Part shown: piece after piece, positions 25,643 through 32,896 of the stretch | How positions within the stretch are numbered: position 1 is the stretch's first letter | Layout of the letters: each line of letters starts with the position of its first letter | Source of the DNA: Acidobacteriota bacterium | Lineage (GTDB): Bacteria; Acidobacteriota; Terriglobia; Terriglobales; Acidobacteriaceae | Direction of reading: 5' to 3' | DNA: 32,896 bases | Assembly (NCBI GenBank): GCA_021805025.1 | Contig: JAJZGF010000025.1 | Coordinates: 1-32,896 of the forward strand | Position numbers and translations under genes: made by a program | Notes under the pieces: generated by a model | What the model was told of the DNA's origin: nothing | The model's database searches: none | What the model saw: the letters and a program-made list of their open reading frames with translations, nothing else

Positions 25643-25692
25643 TTCCGAGAATCCACGAACCGCGTTCTTGCGCGGTTCGTGGATTCTCGGAA
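25643..25692. terminator. Very long perfect hairpin
   Basis: A perfect 22-bp stem (25643-25664 with 25671-25692) around TTCTTG, starting 34 bases after the GT-C-like gene. No T-run follows on either strand, so it may work as a stabilising 3' end or a Rho-linked stop rather than a classic terminator. It separates that gene from the GT2 gene. Confidence 0.65.
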
Positions 25693-25820
25693 AACGGAGC
25701 ATAAGTCAGGCGGCTGTAAAGACTGTAAAGAGATGAACGCTTTGTAATCTGCTCACCTGGCAGGTCTCATTGCGTCGTATCATTGTTTAGGAAGTGGTAA
25801 CGAGGGTTTAATCCGACGGA

Positions 25821-26618
25821 ATGATTAACGGCAAGAAAGTGGTAGCGGTTCTTCCTGCATACAACGCCGAGAAGACGCTCGAACCGACAGTGCGCGAGCT
25901 ATCCGACGTAGTCGACAGCTGCATTCTGGTGGACGACCATAGCTCGGATGCAACCGTGGCCCTGGCGAGCCGTCTGGGCATCCAGGTACATGTGCATGAA
26001 CGCAACCGGGGATACGGCGGGAACCAAAAGACGTGCTATGCGGCAGCCCTGGCGGCCGGTGCGGACATTGTGGTAATGGTCCATCCCGATTACCAGTACT
26101 CGCCCAGACTGGTGGAGCCCATGGCCAGCATGATTGCCTATGGCGTGTATGACGTCGTGCTGGGGTCGAGGATTCTGGGCGGCGGCGCCCTGAAAGGCGG
26201 CATGCCTCGCTACAAATACTTTGCCAACCGCATGCTCACATTGATTGAAAATCTGGCGCTCGGAGCCAAGCTGTCTGAATACCATACCGGACTGCGGGCT
26301 TATAGCCGCGAATTACTGCTGTCGCTACCACTCCAGGCGAACTCCGAAGACTTTGTATTTGACAACCAGTTCCTCGCTCAATGCATTTATCTGGGCGCGC
26401 GGATCGGCGAAGTGTCCTGTCCCACGCGCTACTTTCCTGAGGCTTCTTCGATCAACTTTCGACGGAGTGCCATATACGGTCTCGGGGTCCTGATGACGAC
26501 CATTGACTGTGTGGCGGCTAGGATCGGACTCTATCGCAAGCCAACGTTCGACTTTCCCCCGGTGCAACTTCAACGGGAAACCAAGACCTCGACAGGGCCT
26601 CTGAAGGAGCTTCAATGA
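25821..26618 (+). CDS. GT2 glycosyltransferase, DPM1-like
   Basis: A 265-residue soluble GT-A enzyme. The nucleotide-binding start is KVVAVLPAYNAEKTLEPTV, followed by CILVDDHSSDATVALA (residues 34-49), NRGYGGNQKTCYAAALAAGADIVVMVHPDYQYSP (the DxD-type site is HPDYQ here), and VLGSRILGGGALKGGMPRYKYFANRMLT. This is the pattern of dolichyl/polyprenyl-phosphate mannose or glucose synthases; no C-terminal membrane helices are present. Its last codons overlap the start of the next gene (ATGA), so the two are coupled. The likely job is making a lipid-linked sugar that the flanking GT-C-like proteins use (inference). ACGGA stands just before the ATG. Confidence 0.85.
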   Translation: MINGKKVVAVLPAYNAEKTLEPTVRELSDVVDSCILVDDHSSDATVALASRLGIQVHVHERNRGYGGNQKTCYAAALAAGADIVVMVHPDYQYSPRLVEPMASMIAYGVYDVVLGSRILGGGALKGGMPRYKYFANRMLTLIENLALGAKLSEYHTGLRAYSRELLLSLPLQANSEDFVFDNQFLAQCIYLGARIGEVSCPTRYFPEASSINFRRSAIYGLGVLMTTIDCVAARIGLYRKPTFDFPPVQLQRETKTSTGPLKELQ

Positions 26619-28129
26619 AGTATTCCCAAGACGGGCGCGTGCCGTATCTGCGTCTGGGAGCTCTGACCGCGGCAGCTCTGGCAATTCACGGGTACCATCT
26701 TGGCGTCGAAGACGGCGAGATTTATGTTCCGGCGGTGCGCAAGCTTCTTCACCCCAATCTCTATCCCTTTGGGACTGAGTTCTTCACGTCGCACGGGCAT
26801 CTTTCCCTGTTTGCTCCGATTCTGGCCTGGTCAGCCCGTTTGACCCATCTGTCGGTCGACTGGACTCTCTTCGTGTGGTATGTCGCGAGTATTTTTGCGC
26901 TGCTCGCTGCCAGCTGGCTTTTTGTCTCGGCGTGCTTCCGCTCACCTAGAGCCCGCTGGTGCGCAATGCTGATTGTGACAGCGGTGTTGACCATGCCGGC
27001 GACGAATACGGGCTTGCTGCTCGTCGACCCGTACCTGACGGCCCGGTCATTTTCGACGCCATTGACACTTTTCGCGCTCGCAAGCTTTCTTGAGGCGCGG
27101 TACGTGCGTGTGGCTATCGCCATGATACTGACCGCGGCGATTCACCCGCAGATGGTCATGTACCTCTTGTTTTTGACGTTTGTCATGTGGGTTACCGCGC
27201 GCCGCAAGAGTCCGGTCCAGCAGCCCGTTCCGGTGCTGGCCTCGGCGCTCAGCATCTTGCCAACAGGCTTCCATCTGGCTCCCGCAAGCGGCCCATACCG
27301 TGAGGCGCTCTATTCGCGGGATTATTTTTTCCTCTACAACTGGGCCTGGTACCACTGGCTCGGGATGCTTGGTCCGTTGGCGATCCTGGCTTTTTTCTGG
27401 CGGGCGGACCTGCGCGGTGTCAGCGCCGGCTTCCGGCGCATCAGCTTCGCTCTGATTCCCTTCGGCCTTATTTCCATTGCAGCGGCAGCGGTGCTGGCCA
27501 GTTCGCGTGACTTCGAAATGTTTGCACGCTTGCAGCCACTGCGGTCATTTCATCTGATCACACTCGTCTTCGTGCTGCTCACCGGCGGCGTTTTGGGCGA
27601 GTATCTGGCGAAGGGCCGGTCGTGGGTCATTGCCGCCGTGTCGTTGCCGCTGGCTGCGGGAATGTGCCTTGTGGCGCGACAAACCTACCCCAACAGCGCT
27701 CAGATTGAGTGGCCCTCGGCAACGAGCCCTAACTCCTGGGTGAGAACGTTGCTTTGGATCAGGCGGAATACGCCCGAGAATGCAGTGTTCGCGGTCGATG
27801 CAAATTACTTCAAGGATAGCGCGGTCGACGTCCATGGTTTCCGCGCCATCTCGGAGCGGTCTGCGCTGGCAGATCGGTACAAGGACAGCGGTGTGGTCTC
27901 ACTCTTCCCTTCCCTCGCCGAAGAGTGGAAGCAGATGAGTGAGGCCACAACCGGATTGAATCATTTTTCCGCGGAGCAGTTCCGGCATCTGAGAAGTGAG
28001 TACCCGCAGGTTTCCTGGACAGTGATCCATGGATCTGCGCCATTGAGCATGGACTGCCCGTATCAGCGGGACTCGTTCACCGTCTGCCGGATGCCGAAGC
28101 TTTCCGCAACCTCCAGCCCCGGACTTTGA
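26615..28129 (+). CDS. Polytopic membrane protein, GT-C-like (copy 2)
   Basis: A 504-residue paralogue of the protein at 24137-25609. Shared marks are GYHLGVEDGEIYVPAVRKLLHPNLYPFGTEFF in the first outside loop, YSRDYFFLYNWAWYHWLGMLGP in the middle, RLQPLRSFHLI before a late helix, and a C-terminal RRNTPENAVFAVDANYF...DVHGFRAISERSALADRYKDSGVVSLFPS. About ten helices are visible. The acidic loop fits a GT-C glycosyltransferase using a polyprenyl-phosphate sugar. It begins inside the stop of the GT2 gene by a 4-base overlap, which argues that the two products work in one pathway. Identity with copy 1 is moderate, so the duplication is not recent. Confidence 0.75.
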   Translation: MKYSQDGRVPYLRLGALTAAALAIHGYHLGVEDGEIYVPAVRKLLHPNLYPFGTEFFTSHGHLSLFAPILAWSARLTHLSVDWTLFVWYVASIFALLAASWLFVSACFRSPRARWCAMLIVTAVLTMPATNTGLLLVDPYLTARSFSTPLTLFALASFLEARYVRVAIAMILTAAIHPQMVMYLLFLTFVMWVTARRKSPVQQPVPVLASALSILPTGFHLAPASGPYREALYSRDYFFLYNWAWYHWLGMLGPLAILAFFWRADLRGVSAGFRRISFALIPFGLISIAAAAVLASSRDFEMFARLQPLRSFHLITLVFVLLTGGVLGEYLAKGRSWVIAAVSLPLAAGMCLVARQTYPNSAQIEWPSATSPNSWVRTLLWIRRNTPENAVFAVDANYFKDSAVDVHGFRAISERSALADRYKDSGVVSLFPSLAEEWKQMSEATTGLNHFSAEQFRHLRSEYPQVSWTVIHGSAPLSMDCPYQRDSFTVCRMPKLSATSSPGL

Positions 28130-28257
28130 TCGAGCGACGAGGCTGCCTGCATTACGGCTGCGGTAGGGGCGCATAAGACTTCAACGCACCGCTTGGTGAT
28201 TTCAGATCTATCCCGCAGAATGAAGAGAGAAATCCCTTCTACCGAGGAAACGGCTGA

Positions 28258-29664
28258 ATGCTGAATTTGTCGCAACGTCTCATCGTTGGCTGTGTTCTAC
28301 TCGCTGCACTTCTGGCGGGCCTGGTACGGATCGCGCACGGTGCGCTGCTAACTTCGGGGCAGGCTGGGTTGGTGTACGGGATTGTTGTTGTGTTCCTGTT
28401 GGTTGAGCTGGGGATGATTCTGCTCGTGTTGCGACCGCTGCGGCTTCTTGCCCGCGACGCGCGAAAGATTGCCCAGGGCGACCTGGAACACCGGGTGACG
28501 TGGGTCAGCCGAGACGACTTCGGGGTGATTGCAAGCGAACTAAACCGCATTGCCGTTCGCCTGCGTGATCTGCGCGACACCGAAGCGGGCCGCCGCCAGA
28601 TGGAATTTCAGCTCTCGGACGCAGTCCTCCAGTCCATTTTTGAGCCCGTGATTGTGACCGACAGCAAGGGCCACGTATTGAAAGTGAACCAGGCTGCGGC
28701 TGAAGTTCTTGGCGAAGCAGCCGGGGATCGCATGGCCCTTACAACCACACCGGGGGGCGACAAGATTCTGAGCGCGATACGAGATGCGGTTGCGATGCAG
28801 AAAGCTGTGGCCGCGGAAGGTGACGCTGCGATGCTTCCCATGCGCATTGGAAAGCAGGCGCGGAGTTACCGACTGCGGACAACCCCCATGCGCGACTCCG
28901 AGGGACGCCTTTTGGGCACCGTAACCACGCTGGAAGACGTGACGACTCTGCAGGACACAGATCGCTTCAAGACACAATTCATTTCCGTGGCCAGCCGAAA
29001 GCTGCGCGGTCCGTTGCTGCAGTTGCGGCGCGGACTGTATGCGCTGATGCAGGGCTACGGAGGCCCACTGACTTCGCTTCAGAGCGACCTGGTGAGCGAA
29101 GCGGGGGGGCAATCAGAGAAACTCAATGATCTGATGGCCGATCTGATTGAAGTAGCCGAGTTGGACACCGGAAAGCGCGAGATGAATCTCGAAAGGCTGA
29201 GGCCGTATGCACTGCTGAATGAAGTGCGCGATCGCTATTGCGACGAAGCCGCAGAAAAACAGATTCGCCTGGAAGTGAGCGCCTTTGCAGATCTTTCTGT
29301 AGTGCAGGCAGATCACCGCGCCGCTCGCTCGATTCTCGACAATTTGCTCTCCAATGCCTTGCGCTACACGCCGGCCGCGGGAGAAATCGTACTGGCGGCG
29401 GAAGAAATCAAGGACTTTGTCCAGTTCAGTGTGCGGGACACCGGGCGCGGAATTGAGGCCGAACGCCTCAGCACAATCTTCGATCGGTTCAATGCATTCT
29501 CTGACGCCGGCACAGGAATGGGCCTCGCGCTTGTGCGGCGGCTGGTGGAGTCCCTCGGGGGGCAAATTGCGGTTGAGAGTCGCCTGGGCCATGGCACGAC
29601 ATTCCGGTTCACGCTGCCTGTCGCGGTGCTTGATAGCGTACATCATCCTGTTGAGGTGGGCTGA
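28258..29664 (+). CDS. Membrane histidine-kinase-like protein lacking the phosphoacceptor His
   Basis: The 468-residue product has two membrane helices (8-30, 38-58), a HAMP region (59-110), a PAS domain (about 118-232) and a kinase core. The H-box reads FISVASRKLRGPLLQL: Arg247 replaces the phosphorylated histidine of the usual SHELRTPL. The ATPase part is complete by eye: N-box DNLLSNALRYTP (361-372), G1 DTGRGIE (394-400), FDRF (408-411) and G2 GTGMGLALV (418-426). The codon is CGA, clearly read. So it could bind ATP and a partner but could not autophosphorylate in the normal way. Its gene ends 3 bases before a KdpD sensor-domain gene. GAGGA precedes the ATG. Confidence 0.88.
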   Translation: MLNLSQRLIVGCVLLAALLAGLVRIAHGALLTSGQAGLVYGIVVVFLLVELGMILLVLRPLRLLARDARKIAQGDLEHRVTWVSRDDFGVIASELNRIAVRLRDLRDTEAGRRQMEFQLSDAVLQSIFEPVIVTDSKGHVLKVNQAAAEVLGEAAGDRMALTTTPGGDKILSAIRDAVAMQKAVAAEGDAAMLPMRIGKQARSYRLRTTPMRDSEGRLLGTVTTLEDVTTLQDTDRFKTQFISVASRKLRGPLLQLRRGLYALMQGYGGPLTSLQSDLVSEAGGQSEKLNDLMADLIEVAELDTGKREMNLERLRPYALLNEVRDRYCDEAAEKQIRLEVSAFADLSVVQADHRAARSILDNLLSNALRYTPAAGEIVLAAEEIKDFVQFSVRDTGRGIEAERLSTIFDRFNAFSDAGTGMGLALVRRLVESLGGQIAVESRLGHGTTFRFTLPVAVLDSVHHPVEVG

Positions 29665-29667
29665 ACG

Positions 29668-30789
29668 ATGGCTGAGATCAAGGTTGAGCGTTCACCGGAA
29701 CCGGCGCGGCTGCGTATTTACATCGGCGCAGCCCCGGGCGTAGGCAAGACCTTCCACATGCTGGAAGACGCGCATTTGAAACGCAAACAAGGCCTGGACA
29801 TCGTGATTGGCCTTGTGGAACCGCATGGACGCGCAGAAACCGCATCAAAGATCGGGGATATTGAGGTGGTTCCGCTGCGGGTGATTCCGTATCGCGGCGT
29901 CGAGCTCAAGGAGATGGACGTCGACGCGATTCTTGCGCGGCGACCACACACCGTAATCGTGGATGAACTCGCGCACACGAACGTTCCCGGAAGCAAGAAT
30001 CGAAAACGATATGAGGATGTGCTGGAACTGCTGGACGCCGGCATCAATGTGATGACGGCGGTGAATATACAGCATCTGGAGACGCTCAATGACGCCGTGA
30101 ACCGCTCGGCGAACACGGTGATCCGCGAGACCGTTCCCGACAGCTTCTTCAAGCGTGCCGATGAGGTGGTGAACGTCGACGTGACGGTGGAAGAGCTTCG
30201 GTTGCGCCTGCGCGAAGGCAAGATTTATGCTCCTGAGAAGGTGGAGCAGTCGCTGGCCAATTTTTTCCGCAAGGGCAACCTGAACCTTCTGCGGGAACTC
30301 TCGTTGCGCACGACCGCGGAGCAGGTAAGCAAAAGAGCCTCGGACTACCGGCGAACCCAGGGCCTGGAACAGGCGCCCATCCCTGAAAAGGTCATGGTGT
30401 GCCTGAGCACACGGCCCGGTACTGAGCGATTGCTGCGTGTCGGGGCCAGAGTGGCAGGACGTCTGGCCGGCAACTGGTATGCAGTGTACGTAGCACGCCC
30501 GGACGACAAGGGCCACAACGATCCAGAGGCGCACGCGAGGCTGCAGGATTACCAGCGGATGGCGCGTGACCTGGGCGCCCAGGTGGTAAACCTGACAGAC
30601 AAGAATGTCTCCGATGCGCTGATCCGCTATGCACAGCAGGAGAGTATCTCCCATGTGATCTTTGGGCAACCTGTGCGGTCGCGCTGGGATATTCTGCTCC
30701 GGGGCTCGGTGCTGAATCGCTTTCTCGCCGAGGTGCGGGATGTGTCAGTACAGGTGGTACCGATGCAAAAACCCCTGCGGCGCAGCTGA
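29668..30789 (+). CDS. kdpD: KdpD N-terminal sensor plus Usp domain, kinase part absent
   Basis: A 373-residue protein equal to the cytoplasmic N-terminal part of KdpD. Residues 14-220 are the KdpD sensor domain with Walker A GAAPGVGKT (20-28), Walker-B-like VIVDELAHTNVPGS (96-109), NIQHLETLND and GNLNLLRELSLR. Residues 240-365 are a universal-stress-protein-like domain (KVMVCLSTRPGTERLLR...ISHVIFGQPVRSRWDILLRGSVLNRFL). Full KdpD has four helices and a kinase after this (near 900 residues); here the frame stops cleanly. In KdpD this domain binds nucleotides and helps set the response to low potassium. The adjacent kinase-like gene probably replaces the missing half. No kdpABC or kdpE is in the window. 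Confidence 0.9.
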   Translation: MAEIKVERSPEPARLRIYIGAAPGVGKTFHMLEDAHLKRKQGLDIVIGLVEPHGRAETASKIGDIEVVPLRVIPYRGVELKEMDVDAILARRPHTVIVDELAHTNVPGSKNRKRYEDVLELLDAGINVMTAVNIQHLETLNDAVNRSANTVIRETVPDSFFKRADEVVNVDVTVEELRLRLREGKIYAPEKVEQSLANFFRKGNLNLLRELSLRTTAEQVSKRASDYRRTQGLEQAPIPEKVMVCLSTRPGTERLLRVGARVAGRLAGNWYAVYVARPDDKGHNDPEAHARLQDYQRMARDLGAQVVNLTDKNVSDALIRYAQQESISHVIFGQPVRSRWDILLRGSVLNRFLAEVRDVSVQVVPMQKPLRRS

Positions 30790-30893
30790 ACCGGCTTTTC
30801 AGCGCCGAATGATCTCTTGACCGGCACAACATCCGCGTGAAAAAGTGGGGGTTGCGCAGAGCTGCCGTGGGCACTAAGGAAAGCGAGCCAGCC

Positions 30894-31955
30894 GTGAACC
30901 GTCCGCCACGCATGAGTGACGTTGCCAAGCTTGCCGGCGTCGGCACGATGACTGTGTCACGTGTTTTGAGCGGCAGCGTTCGCGTCAGCGAGGAAACCTC
31001 CAAGCGAGTATATGATGCAATCACGGCGCTGAATTACCGGCCCAATGAGGTGGCTCGCGCCTTACGCGACCAGCGCTCGCATCAAATCGGCATCATCGTG
31101 CCGAATCTTATGGATCCGTTTTTTGCGATCTGCGCTCAAACGGCCAGCGTCGTTGCCAAGGAGCATGCCTACTCCGTGATTATTGCCACCGCGGATGAGG
31201 ATGTTGACATCGAGTACAACGAAGCAGTGCGTATGCTACGCCGCCAGGTGGAGGGATTTGTCATCATTCCCGCCGCGGGTGGAGTCTCGCGGATTTCCGG
31301 CACGGAATTCAACCGAACGCCCATTGTGACGCTTGACCGGCCCATTGAAAACGGGAGCTTTGACAGCGTTGTGGTTGAAAACAAGTTCGGCGCGCAGCTA
31401 GGCGTGAATCACCTCATTCAGCACGGTCACAGCAATATTGTTTTCTTCGGCCTCTCACGCAGCCTCTACACCATCAAGGCACGATTTGAAGGTTATCGTG
31501 AGGCGATGAAGAAAGCAGCTCTGAAGCAGGAGGCCTGTTTCGGCAATGCGACGCAGGCGGAGATGCTGGCCACTCTGCGCGGGGTTCTGGACCGCAAGAA
31601 TCCTCCGACTGCAATCTTCTGCAGCAACAACCTGCTGACACGGAATGCGATCCATGCGCTTTCCAGTCTCAAGGTGCGCATACCGGAGCAGGTAGCTCTG
31701 GTGGGATTCGATGACTTTGAGACTGCCAATATTCTCAGTCCAGCGGTGACGGTGGTACGTCAGCCAATCACCGACATGGCGCGCATGGGCGCCAACATTC
31801 TGTTTTCGCGCTTGTTGAATGGTGACACTGCCGACCGGGGCAAGCGGATCGTTCTTCCAGTTGAGCTGGTGATCCGGGAGTCATGCGGACTGCGCCACAA
31901 GATCATGACCCAGCGCAGGCAGGAAGATCCGGAAGGCCTGCTGGTTCAACCCTGA
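30894..31955 (+). CDS. LacI family transcriptional regulator
   Basis: The 353-residue product has the LacI helix-turn-helix at its start (MSDVAKLAGVGTMTVSRVLSGSVRVSEETSKRVYDAITALNYRPNEVARALR) and a periplasmic-binding-protein-like sensor domain (SHQIGIIVPNLMDPFFAICAQTA ... VALVGFDDFETANILSPAVTVVRQPITDMARMGANILFSRLL). It would bind an operator as a dimer and respond to a sugar. I chose GTG at 30894 because AAGGA lies at 30876-30880; GTG at 30837 and ATG at 30912 are alternatives. The GH2 glycosidase gene converging on it from the right suggests a glycan-use locus. No clear operator was found near it. Confidence 0.9.
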   Translation: MNRPPRMSDVAKLAGVGTMTVSRVLSGSVRVSEETSKRVYDAITALNYRPNEVARALRDQRSHQIGIIVPNLMDPFFAICAQTASVVAKEHAYSVIIATADEDVDIEYNEAVRMLRRQVEGFVIIPAAGGVSRISGTEFNRTPIVTLDRPIENGSFDSVVVENKFGAQLGVNHLIQHGHSNIVFFGLSRSLYTIKARFEGYREAMKKAALKQEACFGNATQAEMLATLRGVLDRKNPPTAIFCSNNLLTRNAIHALSSLKVRIPEQVALVGFDDFETANILSPAVTVVRQPITDMARMGANILFSRLLNGDTADRGKRIVLPVELVIRESCGLRHKIMTQRRQEDPEGLLVQP

Positions 31956-32001
31956 CGGTTGCCACCAGTGCCAGTCTCCGCCGCGCTTTTCTGCGAGCCT
32001 G

Positions 32002-32896
32002 TCACGACCCTCCGTCCACTTGGGTCGGGCTCTTCTGGAGATTCCAGCCGCGCAGATCAATCTCCGGTTTTGTGGCACCCTTCGGAAACGCGATCGTAAT
32101 GACCCGAGACTCTCCCGGCAGCATCGATACGTAGTTTTCGCTATAGTATGCGGGCAGGATGCGCTGGTGTGTATCGGCATCCATCAGAGTGAGCTTGATG
32201 AGCAGAGCCGGGACACTGCCTGTGTTCTCCAGCTTGACGGTCGCAATTTGCTCCCCGCGCTCCTCGCTCATAGAGGCTGATTCTATCAAGTGAGCTGAGG
32301 CCATGCCGTCCAGCTCCCGCAGGGTTGCCTCTTGCTGCGCCCACCAGTAGAGATTGTCGCTCACCGGCTTGTCCTGGGCGTCGCTGACTTTCAAAGCGAT
32401 CAATACGGTATGTCCAGGCGCGAGTTTGTCCAGACTGAGCTTGCCTACCGGAGTGCGTGCATCGGCTGCGGCTTCAATCTGGTTGGTCTGGTCGCTCATG
32501 ATTTTTCCTTCGAGAGACAGGACACGAGTCTCGACTTTGAAGGAACGCGCATCGCCCAAATTGATCAGGTCAATGGAACCGTCTTCCAGATTCAACTGCG
32601 CATGGACTGGCTCGCACGCTTTCTGAGTACCGTAGAAACTGGACTGCGTGTCATAATCCCAACTCAGGAAGTTCCACTCCATGCTGGGCCAGGCGGGTTG
32701 CGTCATCCAGATCATGCGGCCCGAGTTGGGCTGCCAGAGATGCGCTGCGAAACCCTCAAAGATAGCGCGGTGGCCCACATAGTCCAACATCTGCGCCTTG
32801 CGTTCAAAGTCTTCAAGGCTTGTGGGCGCGCCAAATTCCGTTTCCATGTGCGCCATAAACGGAGCGACCGCGCCGTTTCCGCTCTGGTGCCAGTCG
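32002..32896 (-). CDS. Glycoside hydrolase family 2 enzyme, C-terminal part
   Basis: The frame is open to the right edge of the window, so only the last about 298 residues are seen. It begins DWHQSGNGAVAPFMAHMETEFGAP and continues GFAAHLWQPNSGRMIWMTQPAWPSMEWNFLSWDYDTQSSFYGTQKACEPVHAQLN, the end of the catalytic barrel in exo-beta-glucosaminidase/beta-mannosidase-like GH2 enzymes. Two beta-sandwich regions follow, typical of the C-terminal Ig-like domains (VETRVLSLEGKIM..., ATVKLENTGSVPALLIKLTLMD ... RVITIAFPKG). The last residues, IDLRGWNLQKSPTQVDGGS, are normal for a C terminus. The substrate cannot be told without the catalytic acids, which lie outside. A LacI regulator gene converges on it. 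Confidence 0.85.
   Translation of the reverse strand, partial: DWHQSGNGAVAPFMAHMETEFGAPTSLEDFERKAQMLDYVGHRAIFEGFAAHLWQPNSGRMIWMTQPAWPSMEWNFLSWDYDTQSSFYGTQKACEPVHAQLNLEDGSIDLINLGDARSFKVETRVLSLEGKIMSDQTNQIEAAADARTPVGKLSLDKLAPGHTVLIALKVSDAQDKPVSDNLYWWAQQEATLRELDGMASAHLIESASMSEERGEQIATVKLENTGSVPALLIKLTLMDADTHQRILPAYYSENYVSMLPGESRVITIAFPKGATKPEIDLRGWNLQKSPTQVDGGS

Noticed and set aside
30785-30803. GCTGAA-N7-TTCAGC inverted repeat at the end of the KdpD-like gene
   Set aside because: Six-base arms, partly inside the coding end, no T-run; too weak to call a terminator or operator.

Overview
The window looks like a chromosomal stretch (GC roughly 60 percent) from an Acidobacteriota bacterium, most likely of the Acidobacteriaceae/Terriglobia type. 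This is an inference from gene content: a DUF6526 membrane protein, a deoxyhypusine-synthase-like enzyme without any visible eIF5A, a KdpD N-terminal protein encoded apart from its kinase, large multihaem cytochromes, a diverged YchF, and hairpin-bearing intergenic repeats. I see no rRNA, tRNA, CRISPR array, transposase or integrase.

Layout. 1-1800: three copies (two near-identical, one diverged) of a roughly 165-170 bp hairpin-containing repeat, alternating with a SnoaL/NTF2-like gene and a small orphan gene. 2135-3919: a fluoride-resistance unit made of a sigma70-type promoter, a fluoride (crcB) riboswitch with a competing hairpin, the channel gene crcB, and two genes carrying three DUF190 domains. 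3903-7265: a secreted sialate-O-acetylesterase-like enzyme on the minus strand, then on the plus strand an exported DUF4105-like protein overlapping a DUF6526 membrane protein. 7307-11568 (minus): a respiratory cluster with an 11-haem c-type cytochrome, a cytochrome b, and a third gene that fuses both architectures in one polypeptide. Near-identical 20-nt palindromes lie upstream of the two multihaem genes.

12067-17807: a deoxyhypusine-synthase-family enzyme, a B12-binding radical SAM enzyme, ribBA with a diverged GTP-cyclohydrolase half, a 75-residue basic protein with a clear promoter, and an unknown exported protein. 17926-22653: a DUF4149 membrane protein, an exported phosphoesterase (phospholipase C/acid phosphatase family), and a ychF-ZIP transporter pair. 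22669-28129: a glycan region with a GT9 glycosyltransferase, two paralogous GT-C-like membrane proteins and, between them, a DPM1-like GT2 that is translationally coupled to the second.

28258-30789: a membrane histidine-kinase-like protein whose phosphoacceptor histidine is replaced by arginine, followed 3 bases later by a KdpD sensor-domain protein with no kinase of its own. 30894-32896: a LacI-type regulator convergent with the C-terminal part of a GH2 glycosidase that runs off the window.

The most notable points are the fluoride riboswitch with its alternative pairing, the split versus fused 11-haem/cytochrome-b pair with a shared palindrome, and the split KdpD next to an apparent pseudokinase.
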